Shown: positions 1 through 10,055, counted from the stretch's first letter. The stretch: 64,000 nt of DNA from Agapetus fuscipes (GCA_951799405.1 OX637333.1:28354785-28418784), one strand, 5' to 3'. The notes: generated from the letters alone by a model not told the origin. Numbers and translations: made by a program.

Positions 1-190
1 AATTATTGTATACACAGACTATGTGTGTGTATATAGTTAGTAGTCAGTAGACTAGTTATATGGCAGTCCACTTTCTAGTTAAACGACTGACTCGCTTTAC
101 TTCCTACCTGACCTTCCGCGTTTTTGTACTCGACGTGAATTCACTCTTCATTTTCCATTTTCGTTTTTTTTTTTTAATTTTAGGAATAGA

Positions 191-432
191 CTCGGGACCA
201 GTGGCGAAGGGTGCCATACAAGCCGGTTTCCATCGGCTTCCCTTTCAAAATGATGTATCAAAGTAGTTAAAAATATAGGCACAAAGTAAAAATATACATT
301 TAAAACCAAAGAAACAATACGTATTTTACCCCATTGACACCATGCAGTCTATTTTTTATAATGTCTGCCTCATTTTAAACGGGAAACCGATGGAAACCGG
401 CTTGTATGGCACCCTTCGCCACTGCTCGGAAC
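191..432. mobile_element. hAT-like MITE, 226 bp, with 8-bp target duplication
   Basis: Terminal inverted repeats CAGTGGCGAAGGGTGCC (199-215) and its complement (408-424) continue inward as a long near-perfect stem. The flanks CTCGGGAC (191-198) and CTCGGAAC (425-432) form an 8-bp duplication with one mismatch. A CAGNG start with an 8-bp duplication is the hAT signature. There is no coding capacity, so this is a non-autonomous copy. Confidence 0.75.
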
Positions 433-544
433 ATATTCCATAGACATCAGAATTGTGACGTCACGCAAACGAGTTGCTGGGGAAAAGGCAAAGAAATATT
501 TTCTAGACTTTTTAAAGTTTGTGTATTCACACAGTGAAAATTCA

Positions 545-690
545 TTTTTATAAATAATTATAAAAAATTATAAAAAACACAGAGTTTTATTTTCACAAAT
601 TGAGTATTTATTTCAACCTCAAGTACTTTCGACTTATTCACGTCATTATCAAGAGGATACTCAAATATTTTCTTAAATAAAATTAAAAAT
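545..690 (-). mobile_element. Penelope-like element 3' terminus
   Basis: Read on the minus strand, it contains CTTGATAATGACGTGAATAA, then TCGAAAGTACTTGAGG and TTGTGAAAATAAA. The same order occurs downstream of the GIY-YIG fragment at 19535-19640, so this is probably the 3' end of a related Penelope-like element. No coding sequence remains. Confidence 0.5.
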
Positions 691-1505
691 CTGCAAATAG
701 ACTATGGTCTAGCAACCTTTCGAGTCGGAAGAGCTAAATATGACAAGTTAAAAATTTTAGTGTGTAAAGAGTTACAAATGTTTTCTTGCCGACAATAAAT
801 AACGTCGACGAAGGGGTGAAAAGTGGCTGAGAGAAAGAATCGGTGCCTAATCCTCGTTAATCGATTTAGAACGATTTTTGTGTTTTATCGATCAAAAGTA
901 TTTTTTCTGACATTTTTTTTTAATATTTGCGTATGGAACTAAAGAACCGCATGTGGCTCGCGAGCCGCAGGTTGCCGTCCCCTGGTCTAGCCAAGTGATT
1001 GACTACCTTTTTTTATCCCATCGCCCCTTTATGCCTAAAGGAAAATCATCTTTGTACACAGTATGCATTAGGGGGGGGGGGGTAGAATCACCTTTCCAGA
1101 AAAAAAAATACTGTCGCCACCTTATCGCTTCATCGCCCCTCAATTGCCCCTACGTTATTGTCCACCCCCTAAAGGCCTAAATCGCCTCCAGGTTGTGAAC
1201 CAATGATCTAGCCCGAAAAAAAAAACTGTCATTGCTTGCTAAGAATTTTCACTAAGAATGGTTCACCTGCATTTTCGGAGGAAAATGATTCTTGCTTAGT
1301 CGCGCTGTGAAGTCGAGGCTATCGTAACTGATGATGCCCACCGTATCTTTGAGCGAAACGTAGAGATCCGCAGCCCTCTTCCACTGTTCCACAAATATTA
1401 GCAATGATACTTTTTCTTCAAATGGGTGTGTTCCCTGCTACGAAAAGAGAAGGTTCTCATACTTGCAAAGCATGGACACACCTTGCCGGTACGGAAATTC
1501 AGTTT
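691..1505. other. Gene-free stretch with a hAT-type end
   Basis: No coding region or structural RNA is seen. At about 945-985, a GAGCCGCAGGTTGCCG-type sequence ending near CCCCTGG resembles the complement of the CAGGGGTCGGCAACC termini common in hAT elements. A G-run lies at 1071-1082. The rest is unassigned. Confidence 0.4.
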
Positions 1506-1509
1506 TAAA

Positions 1510-1612
1510 GACAACACAAAGAATGAAAATCATATTGTCCGCGGATTTGAACCTAGGTATTCTTGCAATGTATCTAAGCGTCTTACCTATTGAGCTATCA
1601 ACCGTACTGTAC
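1510..1612 (-). mobile_element. tRNA-like SINE head (degenerate)
   Basis: The minus strand reads GGTTGATAGCTCAATAGG (A-box like) and, about 40 bases on, GGTTCAAATCC (B-box like). This matches the head of SINE1 with changes. No SINE1 body follows, so it may be a diverged SINE or a tRNA pseudogene. Confidence 0.5.
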
Positions 1613-1783
1613 AGATTATAAGTAAACACATTTTTTTAATGTAATTAATTGAAAAAAACCGGATGCCTTTTAAGGCAGGTAAATAAATATTAAAATCATT
1701 TCCTTTACTTTTTATGTGTTAGATAAGTACTAGCTACAGGCCTGGATTGAGACCACTAGGGGCCCTGGTACAGGGAGAGAAAT

Positions 1784-2037
1784 CGGCCCCACAGTACTTT
1801 TATTGCTTATCTACCATTTGATTCAAAGGTGACCTTTCAATGAAATTGACTTTAAGAATCACATTCTACACAATCTGAACTAAGAAAAAGCATTAAACAC
1901 GATAATGTGAGAGTTGTTTACATATTTTTACAATCAATTTCCAGTTTTCATATGACGCATTGGTCCAGTACACATACAAGCATTATTCATGTGAAATTAC
2001 CCTGATAGACTTAACACAAATAAGCCCTAAGGGGACG
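1784..2037. mobile_element. MITE X copy
   Basis: The left end reads GGCCCCACAGTACTTTTATTG and the right end AAATAAGCCCTAAGGGGACG, an imperfect inverted pair. The interior aligns with the two halves at 53254-53310 and 53574-53772. It is more diverged than that copy and has no coding capacity. Confidence 0.55.
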
Positions 2038-2208
2038 AGATATTTTTTTTGTGTTCAAATACTTTTTTCTCCTTTGTTTATATTCATTGAGGTCTACCAC
2101 AGCCAAGGTCCCAAAACGATATGCGATACTCTTTTACATGTTTTAAAGCCTTAAGGGCCCCCTTGGACTTGGAAGCCGCAAGTCTCATCACACGGTGATT
2201 TTACTTTA

Positions 2209-3024
2209 TTCCTTATTTATATTAATGAACTTTGCCAGCTCAAAATAGAGAGTGGGATAATTATAGCATTTGCAGATGATACTGCACTACTTTTCAGTGC
2301 TAATTCATGGCAAGAAGTATATAGATTCGCTCAAACTGGTCTTAACTCTATATCAAATTGGTTAAACCAAAACCTGTTAACCCTAAACACGGACAAATCA
2401 AAATATTTAGCATTTACCATTAAAAATGGTAGTAGTCCAAATAATTCCCAATATCATTTAACGGTCCATTCTTCAGGTTGTTCTACTTCTTATTGTTCGT
2501 GTGTTGAACTTCAGAGGGTGAATTCTTATAAATACCTCGGAGTAACGATAGACAATAAATTGAGTTTCAAAGAACATCTTGAAGTGCTCACTACTAGAAT
2601 CAGAAAACTAATGTACATCTTCAAGACAATGAGAAACATCGCAACCCCTAATATTACTAGAACAGTTTACTTCTCCCTTTGTCAATCACTAATTGTATAC
2701 TGTATTTCTGTCTGGGGTGGAACTAATAAATCAAATGTTATGAAAATTGAAAGATCTCAAAGGGCCATTCTGAAAGTGATCCACTTTCTGCCTTTCCGTT
2801 TCCCAACGGTTGAGCTGTACCAGAGGTCTCAAGTCTTAACTGTCAGACAGTTATATATTTTGCAGACGATTCTTAAACAACACAAGCTATTTCCTTTTGA
2901 TCGTTCTACAACGCTTTATATTCTATACGCTTTAACAAAGTTGGAATGCAAAAGGAAGGTGGCATCCTGGTTACAAGACCTTGATTATGCCGCTACAGAA
3001 TCCCTCTTGGAGGTTGTGGGTTGA
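2209..3024 (+). pseudogene. LINE reverse transcriptase, 5'-truncated C-terminal part
   Basis: One frame stays open from about 2209 to the stop at 3022-3024. It reads LFLIYINEL, then the catalytic FADDT box near 2272-2286, then NSYKYLGVTIDNKLSF, and then SLIVYCISVWGG, the order of RT palm and thumb motifs in Jockey/CR1-type non-LTR elements. The N-terminal RT motifs and the endonuclease are missing, so this is a dead 5'-truncated copy. An AC-rich microsatellite and a 3' untranslated region follow to about 3226. The 5' break falls inside sequence resembling a palindromic MITE arm. Confidence 0.85.
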
Positions 3025-3029
3025 AAATT

Positions 3030-3095
3030 AGTGTACACACTCACACACACACACACAAATACACACATACACGCACACACAAACACGCACACAGA
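3030..3095. repeat. (CA)n-rich microsatellite
   Basis: An imperfect CA/ACAC tract directly follows the LINE stop codon and probably belongs to its 3' untranslated region. Confidence 0.8.
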
Positions 3096-3226
3096 GTGAC
3101 TGGAGACCTATAAGAACAGGCAAGACCTAGTTTAGGCTCCAGCCCTCCAAAATGAAGTTTGTTCAATATATAGTTCAAAATGTATTTCACTTATTACAGA
3201 ATTGTATTGTATTTATCTATTTTTAT

Positions 3227-3340
3227 AAAGACTAATCAGCTGTTCACTTGCGGCAATCTTGGATTGACAGGTCTTCATACAAATATTACCGATATTCGGT
3301 AGATAAGAATTACCGTAGTGATGGGACTTCCAGCCCTGGT
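3227..3340. mobile_element. Palindromic MITE P, right part
   Basis: It matches the full copy at 40004-40173 over the centre and right arm (ACAAATATTACCGATATTCG, then GATGGGACTTCCAGCCC). The left arm is displaced or lost next to the LINE at 2209-3226. Confidence 0.6.
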
Positions 3341-3540
3341 GCGATCACACTTCTCGAACCGACCTGAATCCAGGCCTGACTAGATGTATTTTTACTGCGA
3401 TGATTTTTTTACAATTCAGTAGTTAGATCTAGAATGATCTATTAGTGTAATTATCAATACATGAAGCATGACTTGATATTAATGTATTTAATTACGTACA
3501 CTTTCTTCAACACTTTACAACATGTTCTAATATGTCCGGT

Positions 3541-3600
3541 CGATAGCTCAACTCAGGTAGAACGCTTGCATTTGGAGAGATTTCGGTTTAAGCCGTTCAT
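3541..3600 (+). mobile_element. SINE1 tRNA-like head fragment
   Basis: CCGGTCGATAGCTCA plus a TGCATTTGG stretch match the start of SINE1, followed by divergence. Bases 3605-3695 resemble the minus strand of the RTE-like ORF at 31780-31900. Confidence 0.5.
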
Positions 3601-3699
3601 CGCCTATTCTTTCTAGATGCCCGAACTATCTATTTTTTCCTGCCTCATTCATAGCCCAGTCAATACTGACCCTATCTTTCAGTCTTACAGTTACAAGTA

Positions 3700-3900
3700 C
3701 TGAAAAAAATAGTTCACTTTGCCAATGTCACTCCTGATTCATGGATGGTCAGCAAAAGTTTCAGGGTGTATGTTCATCTGAGATTTGGATATTAATTTAT
3801 AAGTACACATGCAGCATTTAACTCTCGAACTCACACGTGTCTATTTGTGGGCATGCATTTGATATGAGTTTTGAATGTTAATATATCCTTCCAACTTAGA
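3700..3900 (+). mobile_element. T-unit (RTE-like LINE 3' end), 5' truncated
   Basis: It carries the TTCACTTTGCCAATGTCAC core, a GGCATGCATTTGATATGAG stretch and a final CAACTTAGATTA tail. The first 40 bases of the unit are missing. Confidence 0.75.
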
Positions 3901-4022
3901 TTACAGACTCAACAATTCAAGCAACACCGCTGTGGCACCCTGCCAGGGTGACATAGACCCTCAAGACTTTCAAGTATTGGGGAGCCTCCCGCACAGGATT
4001 ACTTAAAAATAAAAGAAAAAAA
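3901..4022 (+). mobile_element. LINE-J 3' terminal fragment
   Basis: It aligns with the end of the LINE at 54361-54766: CAACAATTCAAGCAACA, GGGTGACATAGACCC, GACTTTCAAG, then GGATTACTT and an A-rich tail. This is an independent second copy of that 3' end. Bases 4050-4130 hold a minus-strand scrap of the RTE-like ORF. Confidence 0.65.
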
Positions 4023-4352
4023 GATACTTTATTTAGATCGCTTTAATTCACTGTACTTGTCTCACTTTCATACATCAGAGTCGGTAACAATATTCTATCG
4101 TGTACCAACAGCCTCATACTCTTATTCGAGTGCTGAGTTACGCTTGTCTGCTCGCGTATGCGCATGGAGCGTGAACCTCCAATGTTTGCGTATCTCAGCA
4201 ACTTAGATTATAGATATGCGAGTAGGTAAACATAGCAAAAATCATATCTAAGATCACATTTTAGGTAGTTGTCTTCTCGCTTAAAAACCAGAACACCATT
4301 AGCTGACTTACCAAGTTTCTTGCGCAGAGTCTCAAAGTTTCTGGAAGATTCT

Positions 4353-4588
4353 TTACGGAAGATTCACTACGCTCTGCCCTCACTGCTGTCAACAAGGTTA
4401 TAGTGCCCAAAAGAGCGAACACATCAAAATTTGCAGACAGGAGCTTTGCGGTGGCCGGGCCGGTTGCCTGGAACAATTTGCCCGTCGGTGTTCGCGCGAA
4501 CCAGCCTACCACCACCTTCAGAAAGGGACTGAAGACACTGATTTTCTCCAGAAGCCATCGCGCCCTTGAGATGGTCCTGGACCATTAA
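4353..4588 (+). pseudogene. LINE C-terminal fragment (LRSA...FAVAGPVAWNNLP)
   Basis: The open frame contains EDSLRSALTAVNK, then DRSFAVAGPVAWNNLPVGVR, FRKGLKTLIF and a stop after VLDH. This is the post-RT C-terminal segment typical of CR1/L2-type LINE proteins and parallels the fragments at 37317-37826 and 62394-62597. Nothing upstream in frame is recognisable, so it is a relic. Confidence 0.75.
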
Positions 4589-4601
4589 ATGGCGCCATTC
4601 T

Positions 4602-4850
4602 TTGACTTATAGGTTGGTATGAGGCTGACCACCCATACTGTAAAAAATGGTTCACTTTGCCAGTGTCACCCCTGTTTCAGGGAAGGTCGGCAGAAGTTGT
4701 GGAGCTTATGTTCATTTGAGGTTTGAATTTTATTTGTAAATACACAATCAGCATTTGCAAGCGCGAACTACACGTGTCTGTTTGTGGGCATACATCTGAG
4801 AGCTTTGAATGAATATACATATCCTTGCAACTTAGATTATAGATAGATTA
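4602..4850 (+). mobile_element. T-unit, full length
   Basis: It runs from TTTGACTTATAGGTTGGTATG to an ATAGATAGATT tail, with the conserved CACCCCTGTTTCAGGGAAGG core. It directly follows the LINE fragment ending at 4588. Confidence 0.85.
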
Positions 4851-4955
4851 TTATAGACAGGAAAGAAATCATCCATCATTATCATCATCGTCATCACTCT
4901 CGTGAGATGGGATGGAAGTCTCCGTGATCGTCGATAGTTCTTACTTCTTACTGGC

Positions 4956-5085
4956 TATATTTGAATAGAAGATGGAACGAAATAAATCATGGTGGCGTAT
5001 CAACAGCTGATCCATTTTAAATGAATAAACGATGAGCTGTCCAGGTACCACCATGTTTTATTCCGTCCTATCTTCAAATAGATAC
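4956..5085. repeat. Palindromic element, about 130 bp
   Basis: The left arm (TATATTTGAATAGAAGATGG..., CATGGTGGCGTATCAACAGC) pairs with the right arm (GCTGTCCAGGTACCACCATG..., ATCTTCAAATAGATA). It is a foldback MITE with a centre near 5020. No target duplication was resolved. Confidence 0.65.
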
Positions 5086-5212
5086 GGTAAATCTACCGAC
5101 AGCAGTCGAGACTACCTTAGCAGTACCGATCAAAGTTTGTGTTTATTGATTAATATGACGTTGGTATGAGGCTGACCTATTAATATAGTTGGTGTGAGCA
5201 TAAATCGTTCCA

Positions 5213-5470
5213 AGTCTAATCTAATCTAAGTTGCAAATATATGTAACATTTAAGATTCACATTATATGTCTATTTTCACAAGTAGACACACATAATTTCG
5301 CGCTCACACATGCCGCATGTGGACCTACAATATAAAAAAGCCCAATCTCAAATGAACATACACCCTGTAACTCCTGCCGACCTTCCCTGAGACAGGGGTG
5401 ACATTGGTAAAGTGAACCATTTTCTACAGCATGGGAGGTCAGCCGCATACCAACCTATAAGTCAAGGAAT
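5213..5470 (-). mobile_element. T-unit, full length, (TTAGA)n subfamily
   Basis: It runs from the TCTAATCTAATCTAAG tail to ACCAACCTATAAGTCAAGGA. The tail and the GCGGCTGACC start assign it to the (TTAGA)n subfamily. A further start-only scrap lies at 5158-5182 on the plus strand. Confidence 0.85.
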
Positions 5471-5912
5471 ACAAGCAATTAATTACATCCAGTTATACAA
5501 ACAAACAAACACTAAAAAATCTACAAAACATCTATAAAAATCTAAGCATAAATCGCATAAATATTCGTTCCAAGTAATAACGCATAAGGGGGCGATGAGC
5601 TTATCTATTACGCTGAAAGAGGCGATGGTCGAAAAAAGGTTGAGAAGCACTGCACTAGACTTATGCAAGGCAGAAGAAATACAAAGTAATTACTCGCCTA
5701 GTTGTAAATGTGGAGTAGTAGTTAGTGCCGTAGACTAGTTAGACTGGCTAGTAGACTAGTGGGCTCTACTGGCGCACTCGCAACTCACTTGACCACTCCG
5801 TGTTCATGTAGATGACGCAACTACTCGGGATAAGACACCGTCATAAAAACAGGGTTGCCACAAACAATGAATAATTACAAATCATTTTAAATTATGATTA
5901 CGACGTTAGACA

Positions 5913-6360
5913 TTTTATAGAATGAAAAAAACGGATTTTAATGACCGTGCAAAAGATAAGAACGATTTTCTCTACGTTTCGTCGGAGTCATATCCAACGT
6001 CCTCAAGAGACGTGTGTCTTCTACAAAGAAGAACCACGAACTGTTGAATTACTGTTGTTTGATCGAGGCCGAAGGTTGTAGGTACTTTTATTAACCTTCG
6101 GTGATGTATCCATAGATGTCGCAATAGCTCCAGTTGTACAGATAAATAAAAGTACCTACAACCTTCGGCCTCGATCAAGCAACAATGTTTCAATAGTTCA
6201 TGGTTTTTCTTTGAAGAAGACACACGTCTCCTGAGGACGTCGCATATGACTCTGACGAAACGTAGAGAATTCATCCAAAAATTATAAAATTAAAAATTAG
6301 AGAAAATCGTTCTTCTCTTTTGCACGGTCCGTAAAATCCGTTTTTTTCATTCTATAAAAT
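5913..6360. mobile_element. Large foldback element, 448 bp
   Basis: The arms at 5913-6105 and 6130-6360 are inverted copies. The outer ends read TTTTATAGAATGAAAAAAAC and its complement, and the inner arms GGTTGTAGGTACTTTTAT and its complement. Both arms carry GACGAAACGTAGAG and ATATGACTC motifs. No ORF is intact. Confidence 0.75.
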
Positions 6361-6408
6361 TACAAATCACTTTCAGATCTTTTTAATAACATGAAAATCA
6401 GCTTTACA

Positions 6409-6500
6409 GACCGGTCCGTCGTCTTGTACAGCTTTGGACTCGTAAATGGAAAGTCGGGGGTTTGAATCCCGGTGGAGTACAAAAAATACACCATTAATAT
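6409..6500 (+). mobile_element. SINE2 tRNA-like head fragment
   Basis: It shows ACCGGTCCGTCG, GGACTCGTAAATGG and GTTTGAATCCCGGTGGAG, the SINE2 A-box and B-box region. The body stops after about 90 bases, at the next T-unit. Confidence 0.7.
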
Positions 6501-6511
6501 GTGACATAGTA

Positions 6512-6720
6512 TTCCTTAACTTATAGGTTGGTATGAGGCTGACTACTCATACTGTAAAAGATTGCCAATGCCTTCCCTGTTTCAGGGAAGGTCGGCAAAA
6601 GTTGCCGGGTTTATGTATTTTCATTTTAGGTTTGGATTTTAATTTGAAAATACACAAGCGCGAACTTACACGTGTTTATTTGTGGGCATGCATTTGATAT
6701 GTATTTTAAATGCTTAGTAT
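6512..6720 (+). mobile_element. T-unit
   Basis: It starts TTCCTTAACTTATAGG and retains the TTTCAGGGAAGGTCGGCAAA core and the GGGCATGCATTTGATATG stretch. The last 20-30 bases and the microsatellite tail are replaced by AT-rich sequence. Confidence 0.8.
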
Positions 6721-6818
6721 TTTTTTTTAACTAAAACAATATGAATCTTTATTCTATTAAAACACTGTTTACTTTCACTTGTTTTACATGTTCGCGGTTA
6801 TACATGTTGCATTTGTAA

Positions 6819-7050
6819 CGGTGCTATTCTTAGACATTTTAGTCGTCCGTTGAGCCCACGCTTTGACAAACTAATGATGCATTTTTATGAAGACCTGCCA
6901 ATCCAAGATGGCCGCAAGTGAACAGCTGTTTAGTTTTCATAGAAAAATTACCAAAATTCGGTAGGTAAGAATGACCGTGGTGATGAGACTTCCAGTCCAA
7001 GCATCATTAGTATGTCAAAGCGTGGGCTGAACGGACGACTAAAATGTCTA
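6819..7050. mobile_element. Composite palindromic MITE (outer arms around MITE P core)
   Basis: The outer arms TTAGACATTTTAGTCGTCCG (from about 6830) and CGACTAAAATGTCTA (to 7050) enclose the MITE P core (AAGATGGCCGCAAGTGAAC, GATGAGACTTCCAG). A second copy of the same size is at 60339-60558. The outer and inner repeats may be one element or a nest. Confidence 0.7.
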
Positions 7051-7380
7051 GCGTCGTAAAGCTCTAATGTGCATTGAGCTGTGGACAACCCTGTTTTTGA
7101 TGTGGGGTAAATAGAAGTACTGCCGTTATCCATCCGAAATAATACAAGTCAGTTATGTAAAGCCACTGTCCGAGTAGCAAGCGCGTCAGTCGTAATCTCA
7201 CAAGTTGCGTTCGTATTATACGAGTACAATATAATATGCACTCACTCGCCAGCTAGTAAAATCACATCCCCGTAATCGACAAGAAATCTATTTCGTTTTG
7301 GTATACGTTCAATTCTTTTTTGTACAAAAAAAATATGAGTTTTACGTACAGAAGCGAAACCAGCTGCTAATACAGTGAGA

Positions 7381-7525
7381 CTTCTTACTTTTTTTTACAG
7401 GCAAGGTGGGTGACCTTACTGTAACCACTTCACTTGGGTTTCCCAGCTCACGAAGTAGCTGGTTCTTATTTTTTGTGAAGGCTGTGTAAGCCTTGTGGAT
7501 ATTTGGATTTTTAAGTAAAAAATAC
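7381..7525 (-). mobile_element. SINE1 body fragment (degenerate)
   Basis: The minus strand resembles the SINE1 middle: TTTCCCAGCTCACGAAG, TTTTTGTGAAGGCTGTGTAA. The tRNA head and the 3' end are absent. Confidence 0.55.
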
Positions 7526-7659
7526 TCTAATCTCACTTTGTTTCTTATTTAAACTCTCGGTGCTATTTACACATAGCAAATCCATGGCTTAAACGCCACC
7601 TGACGTGAGTTTTCTATACAATAAAACGATGATCCATGTGAACTGTGACTTCCCTTAAA

Positions 7660-7865
7660 ATTTCAACAATTCGGGCTTGTGATTGGAAGGTAATGGGTTC
7701 GAATCCCGGCAGAAAAAGAAAAAATATTTCATTTTTCAAATTTGCTCTTCGCTTGGTTGAAAAATTAATCTGCCTTTACCAAAGACTGGTCATTATAGGT
7801 CCATCCAGTCTTACACCAACTGGGTTTTGCTTAAGAATTGGCGCTTTCTAGCGACGAAAAAGCTC
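7660..7865 (+). mobile_element. SINE2 copy, tail lost
   Basis: It retains the second half of the tRNA-like head (GGGTTCGAATCCCGGC), the body (TTTGCTCTTCGCTTGG, AGGTCCATCCAGTCTTACA) and GGCGCTTTCTAGCGACGA. The 3' tail is missing. Confidence 0.8.
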
Positions 7866-7884
7866 GCTTATTATTATTCATGGA

Positions 7885-8320
7885 ATATCCAGAGTCATAA
7901 AAGAAGTATGTAAGGATAGAAAGAAATGGCGGTTGATCTGTGATGTTGGCGGCTAGGGTTTGTTAAAGTAAAATTGGTTTTTATGATTTAGTTTTTTATG
8001 TCCATGTATATATTATAATTTATTGATTTTAAAAATGTAATTTGTCATGTATGTTCCTTGACTTATAGGTTGTTATGTGGCTGACCACCCATACTGTAAA
8101 AAATTGGTTCACTTTGCCAATATCACCCCTGTTTGAGGGAAGGACGGCAAGAGTTGCAAGGCTTATGTTCATTTGAGATTGGGTTTTTATATTGTAGGTC
8201 CACATGCGGCATGTGTTAGCGCGAAATTATACATGTCTGCTTGTGGGAATGCATTTAATATAAATCTTAAATGATATATATCTTTGCAGCTTAGATTAGA
8301 TTAGATTAGATAATAATAGG
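7885..8320 (+). mobile_element. RTE-like LINE 3' end with T-unit
   Basis: Bases 7885-7955 encode the end of the RTE-like ORF (KEVCKDRKKWRLICDVGG, stop). A spacer of about 95 bases then leads to TTCCTTGACTTATAGG and a complete T-unit ending in (TTAGA)n. This is direct evidence that the T-unit is a LINE 3' end. Confidence 0.85.
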
Positions 8321-8321
8321 A

Positions 8322-8737
8322 GAGCCTGTATGAAGAGGGTTATGACTCTGGAAGAAATAAAAGAAGTGTGTAAGGACAGAAAGAAATGGCAGTTGATCTG
8401 TGATGTTGGCGGCTAGGGTTTTGAAATTATAATTTGTTTTCTGTCAGTTTTTGATGTCTATAGGTACGTGTTATAATTTGTTGATATTAAAAATGTAATT
8501 TGTTGTGTATGTTCCTTGACTTATAGGTTGGTATGCGGCTGACCACCCATGCTGTAGAAAATGGTACACTTTGCCAGTTTCACAACACCCTGGTCTCAGG
8601 GAAGCTCGGCAGGAGATGCAGAGTGTATGCTCATTTGAGATTCGGGGTTTTATATTGTAGGACCACATGCGGCGCGATCTTATACTACGTGTCTGTTTGT
8701 GAAAATGCATATAATGTGAATCTCTAATGTTACATAT
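8322..8737 (+). mobile_element. RTE-like LINE 3' end with T-unit, cut by a TIR element
   Basis: The ORF end (MKRVMTLEEIKEVCKDRKKW, then a stop near 8416) is followed by the same spacer and T-unit from about 8512. The unit breaks at 8737, where the TIR element 8738-9117 begins, so its microsatellite tail is missing. It lies in tandem behind the previous copy. Confidence 0.85.
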
Positions 8738-9117
8738 CTGTACCTTAGAGCATAAACAAAGGGGAAGTCCACTTTTTTGCGTTTTTGAGTTAATGATGCA
8801 GAAATTATTATAATTAGCTGTTCTATAAGTGGTAAAAATATTGGAGTCCTCGGACTCATAGTTACTGAGATATCAAGTGTAATAAATATGGGATGCACAT
8901 AAAAGTGCGAGTATAAACCACGGAAGTTCCACATACGTTGTTCACATTACTTCACATTAAATAAATATCGATAAAAGAAGAGAAACAGTTTTTACAGATC
9001 AAAAATATCTCGTCTAGAGAAGTTATGATGGTTTAAAAAAGTGCACATTTTCACTAAAACTCGTCTCCTGCACATTTTACTAAATGTGACTACAGTTGTT
9101 TATGCTCTAAAGTACAG
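8738..9117. mobile_element. TIR element (CTGTACCTTAGAGCATAAAC), 380 bp
   Basis: The ends CTGTACCTTAGAGCATAAAC and GTTTATGCTCTAAAGTACAG are inverted. A second copy, reversed, is at 27195-27583. There is no ORF of note, so this is probably a non-autonomous DNA transposon. No target duplication was resolved. Confidence 0.7.
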
Positions 9118-9837
9118 ATTTGGGAACCGAATGGTTTTATGTAAAACATGAAACGAATATTGAGGTTGCAACTCTTTTTTTTAATTCTATCAATAATAAT
9201 AATTTAATCTAAAATTGCGCTAATCTCCTACTATTATTAAATATATATGATTACCAGCTCGCTGCTATAATAAGTCGGGCTGTAGAAATCCATAGAAAGT
9301 TCCATTCTGCGAGTTAAATCATTCTCCTTTCAAAGCATCAAGCTGACTTACGACATTTTACATTAAAAGTGCATTAATCTTGTTATTTGTTGGTAATTTT
9401 GCAATTTTAAAACATTGCCGGATTATTTTTTATGTTTTTTTTTTAATCTAACGTTACGCAAGAGATATTAAAATCTTGTAAGATTTGTTGCAATTTTTTT
9501 TTTGAGGAACTATATATTTTTCTGTATGTTGAAATTAAGTGATTTAATTTTACAAATTAATCAAATTAATACCTTAATTTATCAAAAAAAAATATGTAAG
9601 ATCTTTTTTTCATCATGTAAACGTCTAAATTTATTCAATAGAAGTTTTGAGATGTCACTGCCACCGGTTTATACTGGATAGGCGTTTTTCTGGGATAAGT
9701 TGCAGTGAACGTTTCACCCATATCTGCGATGAGCTTCTTCAGCGTGACGAAGCTGATTATGGGCTTAACAGGTTCATCAACATGGTCACCCTGACTGAGG
9801 CGATTGATCCCGGACACCAGATCTGTTTGTTTGAATA
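9118..9837. other. AT-rich gene-free stretch with a Penelope-type end
   Basis: No gene is seen. At about 9690-9745, AACGTTTCACCCATATCTGC then GATGAGCTTCTTCAG resembles the CGTTTCGCC...GGGCTTC arrangement at 24225-24260, seen at the ends of Penelope-like elements. The rest is AT-rich. Confidence 0.4.
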
Positions 9838-10055
9838 GTTTTTTTTTAAATAGATTTGTGAAGAGGAATGCAATTCACCAACCTATTTTACCTGGCCAGA
9901 AACAAGTTTTTAATATTTTTAATTAATTATGAAGTAATAATTGCCCAATTGTTTAAACAAGGTTAAAGTTTCCATAGGACACGGTGCAGGTGAGGCTCGA
10001 ACCGACGCTAGTGTCAATAGCGCAAATTGAGCCAACGCCTAACCCTCGACCATCC
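9838..10055 (-). mobile_element. SINE3 copy
   Basis: On the plus strand it runs from the T-rich 3' end (AATAGATTTGTGAAGAGGAA) to the tRNA-like head near GAGGCTCGAACCGACGC, which gives a B box of GGTTCGAGCC on the minus strand. It is diverged in the middle. Confidence 0.65.

Larger units (their letters stand above)
1737..3378. mobile_element. Candidate hAT-like element hosting nested insertions
   Basis: It starts CAGGCCTGGATT (1737) and ends with the exact complement (to 3378). The flanks ACTAGCTA (1729-1736) and ACTAGATG (3379-3386) agree at 6 of 8 positions. The interior is filled by MITE X (1784-2037), a LINE fragment (2209-3226) and part of a palindromic MITE. No transposase is visible. 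The pairing of the two ends is an inference. Confidence 0.5.
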
